A DNA stretch of 64,000 bases from Lycorma delicatula (GCF_047948215.1 NC_134463.1:99538657-99602656); one strand, 5' to 3'. Positions 1-11,865 are shown, counted from the first letter of the stretch. The notes: generated by a model from the letters alone, not told the origin. Program-made: numbers and translations.

Positions 1-690
1 AGATCACTTCTTGATATAAAATTTATAAGTACTGCATCGATTACATCTTCGGTTAAACTCTTTTATTTTTTTTAAGCCTGAATCCGTGAACTAATAAAAT
101 TTACATTCACAGCACATTAGAGGAACACGCAAATTATTCTTACATGCACTTTATTTATTCTTGTAAACCACTAGACCGATTCAACACAGGATGCGATTTG
201 ATCGCGTGTATTGAAATTAATAAATGATTTGAACGTATATTTGTAACAGATACTAAGTTGTTCATTGTTTTCTCCACAAAGCGTTCTTTCGGCCGTTTCG
301 AAGAGTAGATGTAGTTGCGTTCATTTTGCGATTTATTAAAAGTACATTTCAATAAATTTCAAACGGATTTAATTGATATTTCGTCGTAAAAGATTCTTTA
401 TCATAGTCTATTTAAAATTCATTAAATAAGTATCTTTATCCCCCATATATAAATAATTATTTAGTTAACGATAATATAATTTTATAATTCGTGAAATATT
501 ATATTAAATTAACGATTTTTATATTTTTTTCAGATATATCATTTAAAAAGGTAACGAACTTTTGGAATAGGTTATTATTTACTAAATTTCACCCCATTTA
601 CGTTTGGAACTGATGAAAGCAGTCGTTCCTCTCGGTTATTAATGAATTACGTCGTTGATTCATTGGTAGTGTTTTGTACGATACATCCCT
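1..690. other. A+T-rich stretch, nothing recognised
   Basis: No reading frame with family resemblance, no repeat shared with the rest of the window and no RNA gene was seen here. The short open frames are what A+T-rich sequence gives by chance. Confidence 0.6.
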
Positions 691-693
691 TTA

Positions 694-942
694 CTTTCTT
701 TTCCTGTTTAGCCTCCGGCAACTACCGTTTAGATAATACACCAGAGGATGATATGTATGAGTGTAAATGAAGTGTAGTCTTGTACAGTCTCAGTTTGACT
801 ATTCCTAAAATGTGTGATTAATTGAAACCCAACCACCAAAGAACACAGTCTAGTATTCAAATCTGTATAAACTGCCTTTAGTACTTGAACGCTGGAACTC
901 TCGACTTCCAAATCAGCCGATTTGGGAAGACGCGTTCACCGG
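694..942 (-). mobile_element. SINE-1 copy (tRNA-headed), minus strand
   Basis: This is one of eight copies in the window of a tRNA-headed SINE of about 220-290 bp. On the minus strand the body contains the family landmarks in order: the head with CAAATCAG, the block with TCAAGTCCTAGTAAAG (here diverged), the GGTGGTTGGGTTTCAATTAA block and the 3' end CCGGAGGCTAAACAGG. The head is cut short: instead of the usual CCCACCGGGTTGGTCTAGTGG start it runs straight into a second inverted head fragment at 941-965. No clean target-site duplication was found at this copy. Confidence 0.85.
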
Positions 943-965
943 ATTGGTGAACGCGTCTTCCCAAA
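921..965. repeat. 20-bp perfect inverted repeat from two SINE heads
   Basis: Positions 921-940 and 946-965 are exact reverse complements, separated by the 5-nt spacer GGATT. Both arms are the SINE-1 head segment GGTGAACGCGTCTTCCCAAA, so the 5' end of the minus-strand SINE copy has been joined to a short plus-strand piece of the same head that also lacks 8 nt after the first GGTTGGT-like block. Confidence 0.9.
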
Positions 966-1140
966 GGAAGGTAGGTTAATGCGATACATCCTAATATTAA
1001 TAAATTGTATATACTGTCTTAAAATATTTATTTATTTGCTTTGACTTTCTTATCGTTATTACGAAAGATAAACGATTCGACATTATTGCCAACCTAACTT
1101 TGACCAAAAAAGTTTGCTATAAACATAAGCGAAAAGGATT

Positions 1141-2040
1141 ATACTGGTGTATCACGAAGTTCTCCCGGAACCTTCCTAATCTATTCTATTTGTAAAAATA
1201 ATATAAAAAGTTTACATAAAAATATGCTCTAAAATGCTTATTTGCGAGTTACGGCTAATGAAAGATTTCGTTCACATTTCAGCTACCTATGGTGAAATGT
1301 GGTCGTACTAAAATTTTTAGAACGCTAATTAAGGGACAGCATTAGTAATAGCTTTTGACTTGAAAAATCGAATAAAATAGATCCAACAACCATATCTAAT
1401 GTATTTATTTTAAATTTGGAGTAAAAACCAATAAATTGGGGTAAAAAACCAGTTTTCTTTATGTTTGACGTACCATAAACTTTGTTAAATAGGTAATAAA
1501 CAAATAACGTTTTTAAATAGTTTATAGACAATTTAATTCTGAACAAAATGTAGTAAGATTAGTTGAACAAAACAATGAAACATTAGAGAAATTCGAATTT
1601 TATTTAGAAACAGTACACTAGACCAAAGTGCATTATACATAAACGTTCAAAAATCAAAAATAAGCCCGCAATTTCAACATGTTTCTTGGTACCCTTCTGT
1701 ACTGATTTTTGTCTTGTTCTATTTAGTTATTCCGGGCTGTCCTTAAGTTGTATAACCGCATCCATACTCCAAAAAATTAATTCCTTATGAGAATATATTT
1801 TTGTTTTGTATTAATAATTTTTCATCCACCCCAGACTAAAAAATCTGAAGGTGTCGGATCAGGCGATAATTTACATCCTAAAACTTTTAGTACAACCTTA
1901 TTTCACGAGCGAAATCTTTCACTAGCCGTAACTCATAAACGAAGCGTTTTAGGACATATGTTTATACGAACTTATCCTTTATATTTACGAGTAGAATAAG
2001 TTACAAAAACCCCGGGAGAACTTTGTGATACACTCTGTAT
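1141..2040. mobile_element. Non-autonomous long-TIR DNA element, about 900 bp
   Basis: The two ends are imperfect inverted repeats of roughly 145 bp. The left end begins ATACTGGTGTATCACGAAG and the reverse complement of the right end begins ATACAGAGTGTATCACAAAG; both continue with GTTCTCCCGG and, further in, both contain GAGTTACGGCTA followed by GTGAAAGATTTCG or a close match. The interior is A+T-rich and the open frames in it are under 75 codons and resemble nothing, so no transposase is carried. The outer bases are next to TA, but I could not fix a target-site duplication. The TIR resembles that of the element at 27881-29110, which suggests one superfamily. The mobilising transposase is unknown. 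Confidence 0.75.
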
Positions 2041-2985
2041 AGTAGAAAAGTGACTATTCACAATAACGAAATTTTATTACTCATATACAAATAAGTTAAA
2101 CACCTTATTCAATTTTTATTTCGTTTTTAATTAGTTTCGCATCTTTTATGTTGTTTTTACCTATCCAGCCTTATCTAGCGAAAGATGTAATACCACCTAC
2201 AATGAAAGGGATATAAGATAAATAATTATGTAATAAATTATTGTTTAATTAAATTACAAAGCCGCCTTTGTATAATTTTGTTACGCGACGGTGAACACAC
2301 GTTCCCTAAGTACTTTCTTTGTGAATGAGCATAATAATTAGCCTATCTTATCCAAACACTACCATTTTGTTTATTTTATCAGAAATGTTTAATACATTCG
2401 TGTAATTTTCACTAAAGTTTTGTATTATTGTATACCAGTTGCAGTTTTGTTGCGTCCTTGGGAATTTTCGTTCTACTGTTTCTGTAATTCACAATTCTGG
2501 ATCACCAGGCTATAGTCTGATGCCGGTTAGAAGCTAATAACACACTGATGGTTGCCAGGAAAGTATCGAAGAATCGATAGAATTAAATTATAAAATATAA
2601 TGCATGAAGTAAAGCCGATCAAGTCTAAAAATTTCAACCTTTCGCACGGTAAGGTAATTTCTTATCTTCTGCAGTTTACACTACTCGAAAAAATCCTCCG
2701 AATTTTCCTAATAAAATAAATTTCCTTTTCATGTAAATTATATAATTCTTACTTTTGAAAACTGTCATTGTTCGCTGTTATTACCAGACAAATGAAATGA
2801 AATGTATAAAAACTGTTCAAGAAGATTCCTGCTAAATATCTGAGGTATATATATATATTTTTTTTACTAAAATAATAAAATATTATATAAAGTTGAGTCC
2901 ACGCTTTCTTTTCAAGTTACGATTAGCGAAGATTTCTCCTTGGTCGTCTCTGTTCCAAGGCTGAAATGAGGCTATACTGAAATTC
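2041..2985. other. A+T-rich stretch, nothing recognised
   Basis: No gene, RNA or shared repeat was recognised. A short (TA)n run lies near 2846-2858. Confidence 0.5.
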
Positions 2986-2989
2986 TTGA

Positions 2990-3766
2990 CGACAGTTATG
3001 GAACAGTTTTTATTATTGGTAGTAAAAAAATCCACATGACTTACTTGTACACCAATTAAATCCCACATAGATTTTTTTAATAGTATTCTATTTCACTAAT
3101 ATCTAAAATTCTATTTCACTAATAACTTCTGGTATTTTTTTCATTTTTTTATTGTTATTAATGAATTGTTGTTTATTGTAAACATCTTTTTTTACAATCA
3201 CAGGTTAATAATTAATTATAAATAAATCAATATATTTAATTAAAATGAAAAAAAATTAAAAAAAATAAATAAATAAAAAAAAAAGTTAAAAAAAAAATAA
3301 AAAAGATCCAGTCTGATTCGAACCGATGTGCCTTCCCCTTATAGATCCAAATACGAGTATTTAATTATTAAAAATTTTATTTGGTTACAACTTCGGAACC
3401 AAGAAAATAAGTACCACTTATGATATATTGTTGAAAAGCTGTCAATGGGAGCTTATTACTGCAGTTAAGAAAAAAATCCAAACTCCAATACTTTTGGATT
3501 TTGGACTTCTTTGGATATTTTTGGTCAAGTTCATTGCAATCAAAAGAATAGGTGCACAACTAGATGTTGAAACAGTCCTGAATTCAAAATTTCAACATTC
3601 TACGGCTAATCGTTTTTGAGTTACGCCAGATAAATACGTACATATATACGTACAGAAGTCACGCCCAAACTAGTCAAAATGGATTCAGTAATGGTCAAAA
3701 TGAATATTTACCTTGTAATCTGAAAACCGAAATTTTTCGGGATTACAATACTTATTTGTAGTAAAA
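2990..3766 (+). repeat. Hairpin-ended interspersed repeat, copy a
   Basis: This is the most diverged of four copies (others near 32.1, 44.1 and 57.1 kb). Shared landmarks in order are ATAAATCAATATATTTAA, an A-rich run, TCTGATTCGAACCGATGTGCC, TGGATTTTGGACTT, TTTCAACATTCTACGGCTAA, a stretch of ACGTAC repeats, and CTGAAAACCGAAATTTTTCG. The terminal hairpin that ends the copies at 44 and 57 kb is eroded here. The GATTCGAACC box is the reverse complement of a tRNA B box, so the antisense strand could carry a pol III-like promoter. The family is unknown to me; it codes for no recognisable transposase. Confidence 0.75.
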
Positions 3767-3769
3767 ATT

Positions 3770-6095
3770 TTGTAGCACTATCAAATAGTTTCCGAGAAAA
3801 TATTGTTCTAATTACTAAAAAATCCCTTTTGGCACGCCGGAAGGCGGAGGTAGATTTCACCAGTGCTAAGTAGGGTATAACAATGATTTCCACCTTCAAG
3901 TTAAGAAAAATTTCAAATACTCAATAAGGCACTCAATACACAAAATACACACAATACACACAAAATACACTCAATAAGGCAATGATTGCATGTGAAAAAG
4001 AGTTTCACATGTTTAACATACGGTAGGCCCCATCTTCTTACAATTCCACAAACATTTTGGTCATCCCTTGCCGTAAGAGATCAAAAATTGTTTCAGACAA
4101 AAGTTTTAAGTAATGTTTAGAGGACTAACGACCACTTTAAACAGATTCGATATGTGCCTATTAAGGGAGGTATGATTCTTTATTTCTTCGAAACCGCATT
4201 TTTCAAACCCTTGGTCTAATTGTTGGTGATATCAGAAAATACTACTTAGATAAGTTTTAGGGCCTTATCCAAAGAATAGTAGGACCTTTAAACGGATTCG
4301 ATATTTTACTTAATAAGAAAGTTATAGGAATATTTTGTTTATTTTTTTGATAAAGTTCTCCCATTTTCACCCCCATGGTCCGATTTTAACCGTTAACAAA
4401 TTCGACCGAGATTTTGGGACAAGTTATTTTTAAGGAACAATTTGAAAGTGATTGGCGCAAAATTACGGCAGTTATCGTGTCCACAAAAAAGTAAAATTTA
4501 TATATATATAAAATTTTGAGCTGACGGTGGTTTTGGGGTCTGGGGGATATGAAACGTGACGATATGCGAAAATTTTTGAAAGTCAAATCATGTTACCCAT
4601 TACAATATATAACTTTCTTATGAAGTCTACCTAAAAATTAGAGTTGAAAAGTACACTTCAACTCCAAACCTATTAAGGATCCGCATAAATTTATATCGTT
4701 AAATTGTCAATAAATTATAATAATTCAGTATAGAACATAAATTCAGAGAAAACATGTGTGTAAATTTACCAGAATGTAAAAATTGTTGAAAGTCGACTTT
4801 TATTAAGAACGAAACTTATTTTGATATAGAAAAATTGTATACTTTTAAACTGTAATTCATTTAAAATTTTGTTAAATATACACTCTGCACGCTAGCTTTT
4901 GCCGATAAATTAAAAACATAATAACTCGTTTCGTTATAACTGTAGAAAAAAGTCGTTTGACGACATTAATTTGTTCATTTATTCAATCGATGCGATTTTA
5001 TTACTGCAAAACTTTTATAAAAATTGCAAAGAAACAATAAAGAAAATTATTATTTTTTAACCAGTATTCAACTTAACCTGAATTTATGTTCGTGCACAAT
5101 GCTCAAAAAAATTAGAAAAAATATGTTCTGTTACTGCGCAATAAGTAATCCTTTTCATTGTCCTCTTCCAATTTTTGAATTTTTTGATGAACCATTACTG
5201 ACCTTTTTTTAAATAATATGAATTTCAGTAGAATAAGAAAATGTAAATTAATTTAACGTAACTAGTTTTCATTACGATGGGGATGAATTAGTATTTGAAA
5301 GAAAAATTGTTACCGGAAAAAAGAAAAACTGCTGTAACATCTCATAATTAACGTATATTACTTTTGTGAACCAAAATGAACAATTCGACCAATTAATTGA
5401 TAAGAAATAATGTTAAGACTATTCAATTCATCCACGACGTAAGCGGTGGTTGTGTTTTCATTACTAATTACGGGTTTTTTTTTAAAAATATTTTTTAAGT
5501 CATATTGATAATACAAACATACAAACTTTTAAAATAGAAAAATAACATTTCATACTAAAATAAACGTACGATAACTGGAAACGTTTTGCTTCAACAACGC
5601 CCAAATTTGGCGAAGTATTCCTAGGAAAATATTTTTATAATCTTTTCATGTTTACCAATGGCATAAAAGTGAGATACATTAAAAAATCGTAAAAAATGTA
5701 TTAGTTATTCTTTAGTTTTTGAATAAAATCACAATATTGAAATGTATTTTTTTATATTAACAGAAATATAATTTGGAAGTAAAATAAAATCACCCTTGTT
5801 TACCATATTTATGAAACGTGTTACTAAGTGTCGAACTTTTTGGCAGGTATTACATGCTAAATATATTGTATTTAAAGTATATAAACCTTATTATAACTAA
5901 ACATTTTAATTGTTTAAACCACATTTACTATTTTATTTAAATTTTTGTTCTGCATATATTATTGTGTACATTCAGTAACATAAATCTAGTTCATTCCATT
6001 ACTATTTAATTTAATTTGTAAACATAATAAAATATTTAAACATTCACGGTTTAACAACTTTACACTGAATAAGATTAGTCATCTAACATAAGTTT
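3770..6095. other. Degraded repeat-like sequence, unclassified
   Basis: The part at about 4060-4620 looks like an old repeat: it contains two internal near-copies of a segment built around AAACRGATTCGATAT, at about 4137-4172 and 4289-4323, followed by a block with CCGATTTTAACCGTTAACAA. I found no second copy in the window and no coding potential. From 4620 to 6095 nothing is recognised. Confidence 0.4.
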
Positions 6096-6099
6096 GATG

Positions 6100-6102
<3 letters not shown>

Positions 6103-6134
<32 letters not shown>

Positions 6135-6198
6135 TAATTTTTTCTTTAAAAAACGTTCTAAGGGTAGAAAAACAGCAATGTTTTTGCTATAAAAATTA

Positions 6199-6242
<44 letters not shown>

Positions 6243-6288
6243 TAATTTTTTCTTTAAAAAACGTTCTAAGGGTAGAAAAACAGCAATG
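6103..6288. repeat. (AT)n-framed tandem duplication of a 48-bp unit
   Basis: Two identical 48-bp units (6133-6180 and 6241-6288) each follow an (AT)n tract (6103-6132 and 6201-6240). Between them, 6181-6200 contains AAAAATTACC, the inverse of the unit's GGTAATTTTT start, so unit one can fold back on it. The layout is a 108-bp tandem duplication with the second copy cut after the unit, probably grown by slippage or unequal exchange at the microsatellite. Confidence 0.85.
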
Positions 6289-6754
6289 ACAAAATTATAT
6301 AAAATAATTTAAAAAAGTAAAAACTGTTAGAAAGTCTATTTAAACACAAAATATTTACAAGTTATACATTATAAATAACTGTCTAATATTAACAATTATG
6401 CCAAAAGAACCCATCAAGTTTACACGTTATTCTCATTACATGGATTTCATAATCTTCTTGATATTTTAGAAACATTATTTTGTATAATGGAAATTTTTTT
6501 AAAATTGAAACTTAACTACTGTTTTTTTTCTTCATATATTATCATGGTCATTTGATTTTCAATTAAATTTCTATTTAAATAGAAAACTATTTCCTTGTAT
6601 ATACTAATTATTGGTTCTTTAATAATTTATAATTGAAAAACAAATATAACTAAATTTCTTTCTCTAAGTTAGATGTGTGAAAAGTAATTTTTATACGTAA
6701 AGCTGCAGCAAAAAATCCTTTTTTTTTTTTAATAGTACTTCTAATAAAAGTCGA

Positions 6755-7150
6755 ACTAATAACTACAAGGAGGGAGGGAAAACCGTATATAAATAATGGT
6801 GGGGATGAAAGAATCATGGCACTGTATAGAGGGAACCGAGGGATGGTTGGACTAGAAAATAGGGGAGTTACCCGGTCGCTTTCTACAAGGGATATAACCG
6901 GAACGGGATGAGAACGTTTTATAATTTAGACTGTGAGACGCCCCAGCCCTGCCCTTTTCTCTATCCGGGAGGGCTGAAAGATGCCAGTCATGATTAGATA
7001 GAGAAGTAGTAGTTGTAGTATAGGGTATAGGAGGCGGTTGAATATAAAGGAAGGGGCTTAAGAGGGTGAGGATTTATCCTGTCCGCTCTCTCTTACAGGA
7101 GGGTCGTTCGGTTGACTATGTGCGGAAAATGGTGAGCCTTCCTGTTTCAT
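6755..7150 (+). other. Isolated GC/purine-richer block with splice-like signals
   Basis: Base composition changes clearly from the A+T-rich flanks to a block rich in G and A on the plus strand. It has a TATA-like AATATAAAGG at 7041-7050, then a pyrimidine tract ending TCTCTCTTACAG at 7098, then a 33-nt segment (7099-7131) open in its first frame (11 codons), then a donor-like GGTGAGC at 7131-7137. This could be a small exon of an unseen gene or part of an unknown repeat. No protein family can be named from 11 codons. Confidence 0.25.
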
Positions 7151-7154
7151 GAGA

Positions 7155-8245
7155 AGCATTTTGTTTCTGTATCGTAAAATTCTACGATATTAAAGTGTAA
7201 TTTCTGTGAGATTTATAAATTTATATATATAGATTTAATTTACATTAACACTTAATATCTCACGAGTAATAGTTTAGTTAAATAGTACCGATTATTTCTT
7301 TATTTCTACGCGTATATTTAAAGAAATTAAACAAAATAATTCTTATATACACATAGATCCGTAAAGTTTTACGTTCAAGTTTCAGTTGCCAAAAGATTTT
7401 ACCAAAACTTTAGCGAGTGCGAATCGCTACTAGCGACTGAAATATTTCAAATATATGCTAATTTTATAGAAATAATTAATGATCTAGATAAAAACTCTAA
7501 ATGTTAAATATTATAACTCTAAAAATGTAAATATTAAACATAATATAAAGCCTGCATTTTCAATATTTCAATTAATATTATAAGTTTTACAACGCAATGG
7601 GATCTTCACAGGTTCATTTTTTAATTTTTAATATTCCTCTAATTTTTTTTAGATGACTGGTTTGATGTTATTCTTCATTTCTTTCTGTTCTGTGCTAATT
7701 TTTTAACCCCAAAATATTTTTAACAATAAAATAAATATATATATATCCACTCTTGTTCTTCTTCTACATTTTTTACCTTCTATAACTTCCTCCTTATTAC
7801 CAAACTATTTAAACCTGGATGTTTCTTGGTATCTGGTAAATGAACATAATTTATTCTATTAAAAAAATTTACGTTACAAATTTCCATCCTCTCCTATTCT
7901 TCTTACGATCTCTTCAGTTAACTCATCAAGCGTTCAACATTCTGTAGTACTACTGCTTTTCTCCTTTGAGTTTTTCTGACTGTCTGACTTCAGAGTACAA
8001 AAAAGATGAATAAATTAATACAAGAGAGGAGCCAATAAATGGAATTTACTATATAATACTGCTGAAACTATATAAAGCTGCTTTAATATAATAGTATTTT
8101 ATACCACCCGAAAAATGCTGTGTAAACAGTAATGGACGACTGTTTAAATATATCTTTATTTACCTTTTATAATTGATTTTATTTCTATAATTCCAGTATA
8201 TAATATTGTATATAATTCCAGTATACTGCTTAATATTGTTTAGTC
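7155..8245. other. A+T-rich stretch, nothing recognised
   Basis: No gene, RNA or shared repeat recognised. Confidence 0.5.
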
Positions 8246-8246
8246 A

Positions 8247-8890
8247 GTACTTAACATTTTTTGTGACTTTCCCGTCCAGAGAGCACTATAGCAGAACTAT
8301 AGCTCTAGAATGGAAAGTATTGTAATCGGTCCAAAATGGGCACGTGCGGTTTTCACCGGTTCTTGACTTTTTGATACTTAAGGAACCCTAACACCCGGAT
8401 GGAAATTTTCCTGATTTTAATTTTCGTATGTACGCGTCTATTTTCGGTATCGGCTTCTAAATCAACTGATATCTACGGAACTACTGGACCGATTTTGACC
8501 AAACTTGATCACATTACTTTTACATATGGACATTTAATGTCATTAAGTTTTCAATTTTAAAGGTCAAAGGGGTGAGGGTGAAGAGCAAGGTCACCCTCAG
8601 TATCTCGAGATTTCGCCTAATTGAGATCATATTTTTCTTAGGCACCATTTGCTAACGATTAAAGCATAGCAATATCTGCAAAAAAATATTTTTGCAAAAT
8701 CGAACTCACACCCCAAAAAATATTGTTGTAGTTTTCGCTATGTTGTGATGTCACAGGTGAGCGTTAGAATTAAATAAATGAATAATTAAAGTGTAACTCG
8801 GTCTGACTGGGTATCGAACTCGATCTCCCGGTTGACTCGGTACCTCGTACGTTAAGCCTCGCGACTACACCAGTCTGCCGACTGTACAAG
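8247..8890 (-). mobile_element. 640-bp tRNA-headed repeat, copy 1
   Basis: Read on the minus strand this matches the plus-strand copy at 61455-62103 over its whole length. The head is tRNA-like, with an A box TGGTGTAGTCG (reverse complement of 8862-8872) and a B box AGTTCGATACC (8810-8820). The body contains blocks for TGATGTCACA, TTTTTTGGGGTG, TCTCGAGAT, AAGGTCACC, GACCAAACTTGATCA and a terminal GACGGGAAA. It is longer than ordinary tRNA-SINEs, so the body is probably a fusion with the 3' part of a LINE or another element. No coding frame is present. Confidence 0.8.
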
Positions 8891-8894
8891 CGAA

Positions 8895-10178
8895 GTATGT
8901 TCTATGAAAGTTGTGAAATTACATTAGTTTAATTAGTGTCGACCGTTGCTGCTTTGGTTAGAATCATTGAATTAAATAAACGAAAAAATATTTATTATAT
9001 TTAAATAAAATTATAAATTAAGTGTTATGTGTATGTTTGTGAAAGCCGTGCATCAGAAAAAACCCAGAGTTGTAGGACTGTGTTGTCAGTTTTTTAAATG
9101 AGTAAAAGTGCACTGAAGAATGTGCAAATGTTTGAAATAATGTTATATGTGAAGTTTTATATTGCACTTATTGTCCGCATAAAGTATGAATAATAAATGA
9201 GTTGCTCTAATTGTATAACGTCAATCAACGTAAGAATTAATACAATTTTTAGGCGTGCCTTTTCTGTAGGAGTATTTAAAGTTTAACGTTTACATTTACA
9301 TCTGTTCTTAAAAAACCCTTTTTTTAAGGTTTAACGTGTATTTCATAAAGATTATCCGAATTCTTAGAAAAATGGTAATTTATTTCACCCTATTGGTTTA
9401 CTTATTTCTAAAAACACTACAGTATTGTGTTCGACAAGTGATTTTTTCGTAAAATTTTTACATCGTGTTACTCTAAAAGATCATAATTTTTCATTTTATG
9501 TTACAAAATTAAAATAAAAAAATAACACATTTTCATTTTTAAACTGAAATTTTATTACACCTACATTTACCCATTATTATCTTGCGCACTATTTCATCAG
9601 TTATATTATTCACTTAAACACGGTAAGAGCCAAATAAAATGTTTTTAATTATTCTAAGCATCAGTACATAAAGAACGTATCAAATTTAAGCGTTAAATTT
9701 TAACATTATTTTATCTTTATCACTCACTATTTAGATTATTATAATTTTATTAAATTAAAGAAAATGTTGAACTTACAAAAATGTATAATCTAATCTTCAC
9801 AAACAGATGCAATACAAGCAGTAAATAATCAGTTTTATTAAATGAAAGGAAAAAATGTCGATTAAGTCGTGCAAAAATTTGAAAAAAATTACAAAACTTT
9901 ACTCGCCTCTGGGTTGTTTCAAAATATAACAAATAATAGTTTAGAAAAAACAAGCAAGCTACTCAATCATTAAGAGCAACTTCTATTTACAGTAACAATA
10001 TTTTGCTATATATAATTTTGTGATTGATTTAATTTATTAAATATTTTTTCTCACCGTTTATAGCAAAGAATTCGTTTTACAGACGTTTGACAGTAGCAAA
10101 CAGTATACAGTTTCTTTGTATACAATTCGAGGCAAACAAATGTTGTAAGCGTTTTTCGGGGGTTCATATTATTCGCTA

Positions 10179-10211
<33 letters not shown>

Positions 10212-10465
10212 CGATTTCCTTACACTCCCAGTAATGAGCGATATCTTCAACAAAACCGTCTTCAAAGCCGAAAACACAGTTTATCCGGAAAAAACACGTA
10301 TTTCACATATGTTTATTATTTATCCTACCCTACTAAACGATATTTGTATGTGTCGCCTTTAGCTTAGCACCGGAATGTACCGATCACTCGCGGAAAATCC
10401 CGATTCGTTAGTTTATGCCTCGTGGTGGTCAGGTGTATACTTGTTATATTATTATATATCGATAT
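8895..10465. other. A+T-rich stretch with a poly-T run
   Basis: No gene or shared repeat was recognised. A T homopolymer of about 26 nt lies at 10181-10206. Confidence 0.5.
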
Positions 10466-10468
10466 ACC

Positions 10469-10469
<1 letters not shown>

Positions 10470-10500
<31 letters not shown>
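10470..10500. repeat. (TA)n microsatellite
   Basis: An uninterrupted TA dinucleotide run, immediately before the repeat-like segment that starts near 10501. Confidence 0.9.
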
Positions 10501-10503
<3 letters not shown>

Positions 10504-10972
10504 ACCTTTGGGAAAATTTAATACTTTTTAACCAGATCTGAATTTTCGGATGAAAATCGCAAATATCTCGAAAATGGTCGGTCCTAGCGCTCTGAAAAAT
10601 TTTTTTGATCCCTTCGTTGATACCCTATCAGCTCCCAGTGGTACGGGTCGGATGATAATATTTTAAAGTGTCACCCGGAGAGCCGTTTGGAAATTGGGGA
10701 GGGGGTTCGATGGGGTGCCACCGTAATATCTCGGCAACCGCTCGTTCGATTTTCACGATTAAAACGGCATATTTATTAGCAGGTTGAGTGCTAACTTTTT
10801 TACGCATCGGGTACACTCTTGATCAACCGGATCTTGGTTATCCGGAAATTAAATCGTTTAGCGCTATGTTTTGATTGCACTCGCTCATCGCTAAATACGC
10901 TCAAACCTATGCGCTGGCGCAGCTGTAAAGTATAAACTTATGAAGACTAAAAAGTATAAAATAAAACATATA

Positions 10973-11607
10973 CGAGGTGTGTGGGAAAAGTAATGAGATT
11001 AGTAACACTGCGAGCGATCTGGCAACACTGTGTCTACCGGTCTGTGCTAGACCGGTTTGTTCATCCCTCCCACATGCTCAATACGATTTTCAACACCGTT
11101 CAGCCAACACATTATTTTTGACAGCGCCATCAGTGTAGTTGTATTTTTCTGTAAAATACTTGTGTGTTACGAAAATGGCTCAGGAGAAGGGTGATTCGCG
11201 TGATACCAGACAAGTGGATGCTTCATCATGAAAATGCTCTGTGTCCCACGACCATTTTCATCAGGAATCTTTGGCCTCAAAACGCATTTCTACGGTTCCT
11301 CAACCCCACCTACTCCCCTGATTTGAGTCTTTGGGACTTTTTCCTTTTCCCGAAATTGAAACATGTCTTAAAGGGACATTTTAGGGGTTATTTTAGAACT
11401 CTAACATTCAAAAGACTGTGACCGACCAGTTAAAAGCCCTACCAGTTGAAGCCTTCCAGCGCTGCTACCAGGAGAGTGGGAACACCGACCCCGCCGGTGT
11501 ATAGCTGCCCAAGGGAACTACTTTGAAGAGGATAACACTGTTGTTTGAAAAAAATAAAAACTTTGGTAAGTAAAACGTCAGTCTCATTACTTTTCTCACA
11601 CACCTCG
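10973..11607 (+). mobile_element. Internally deleted mariner, 635 bp, TA target site
   Basis: Near-perfect TIRs start CGAGGTGTGTGGGAAAAGT at the left and, inverted, CGAGGTGTGTGAGAAAAGT at the right, followed by AATGAGA/AATGAGAC. The element is flanked by TA on both sides (10971-10972, 11608-11609), the mariner target duplication. Inside, a start-like GAAAATGGCTCAGGAG is followed within 30 nt by the middle of a mariner transposase: WMLHHENALCPTT corresponds to the second catalytic Asp region (Asp changed to Glu) and SPDLSLWDFFLFPKLKHVLK to the third. The helix-turn-helix and first Asp are deleted, so it could move only with a helper. Confidence 0.9.
11164..11500 (+). pseudogene. Mariner transposase remnant (C-terminal half)
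   Basis: The frame from 11164 to 11421 reads through the second and third catalytic regions of a mariner transposase, then shifts; the C-terminal tail (DQLKALPVEAFQRCYQE-like) continues in other frames to about 11500. The expected HDN at the second position is HEN here, so the enzyme is dead even apart from the missing N-terminal half. It lies wholly inside the 635-bp deleted mariner. Confidence 0.85.
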
Positions 11608-11865
11608 TACATAAAAAAACTTTTTAACTACTCTTATATTAAATACACTAAAATGTAGAAAATAAAAAATACGTAAAAAGAGATTTTATATCACCACTCT
11701 AAAATTAAACGCACTGAAAGGTAAAAAATGATTTTCGGATGGTGTCTCAGAATGGATCTGACAACAAGCTTTTATGCTGATATGTAATATTAGGTGAAAG
11801 TCATAGCTTCAAATTAAAACTTGATTTTTTGCCAATGTTTTTATGTGCGTGATAAATGGCCTAAA

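Larger units (their letters stand above)
10690..11862 (+). mobile_element. R1-like LINE 3' UTR, split by a mariner
   Basis: The segments 10690-10972 and 11608-11862 line up with the 3' untranslated part of the LINE at 53760-54300. Shared blocks include GGGTGCCACCGTA, TCTCGGCAACCGCTCGT, GTTATCCGGAAATTAAATCG, AGCGCAGCTGTAAA, ATTAAACGCACT, and a final TATGYGTGATRAATG. A 635-bp deleted mariner (10973-11607) sits in the middle, so the LINE insertion is older. The part at 10505-10690 also looks TE-like but has no counterpart in the other copy. No LINE coding sequence remains here. Confidence 0.75.

Noticed and set aside
10087..10362. A 91-codon plus-strand frame
   Set aside because: It runs through a T homopolymer (a run of Phe) and resembles nothing.
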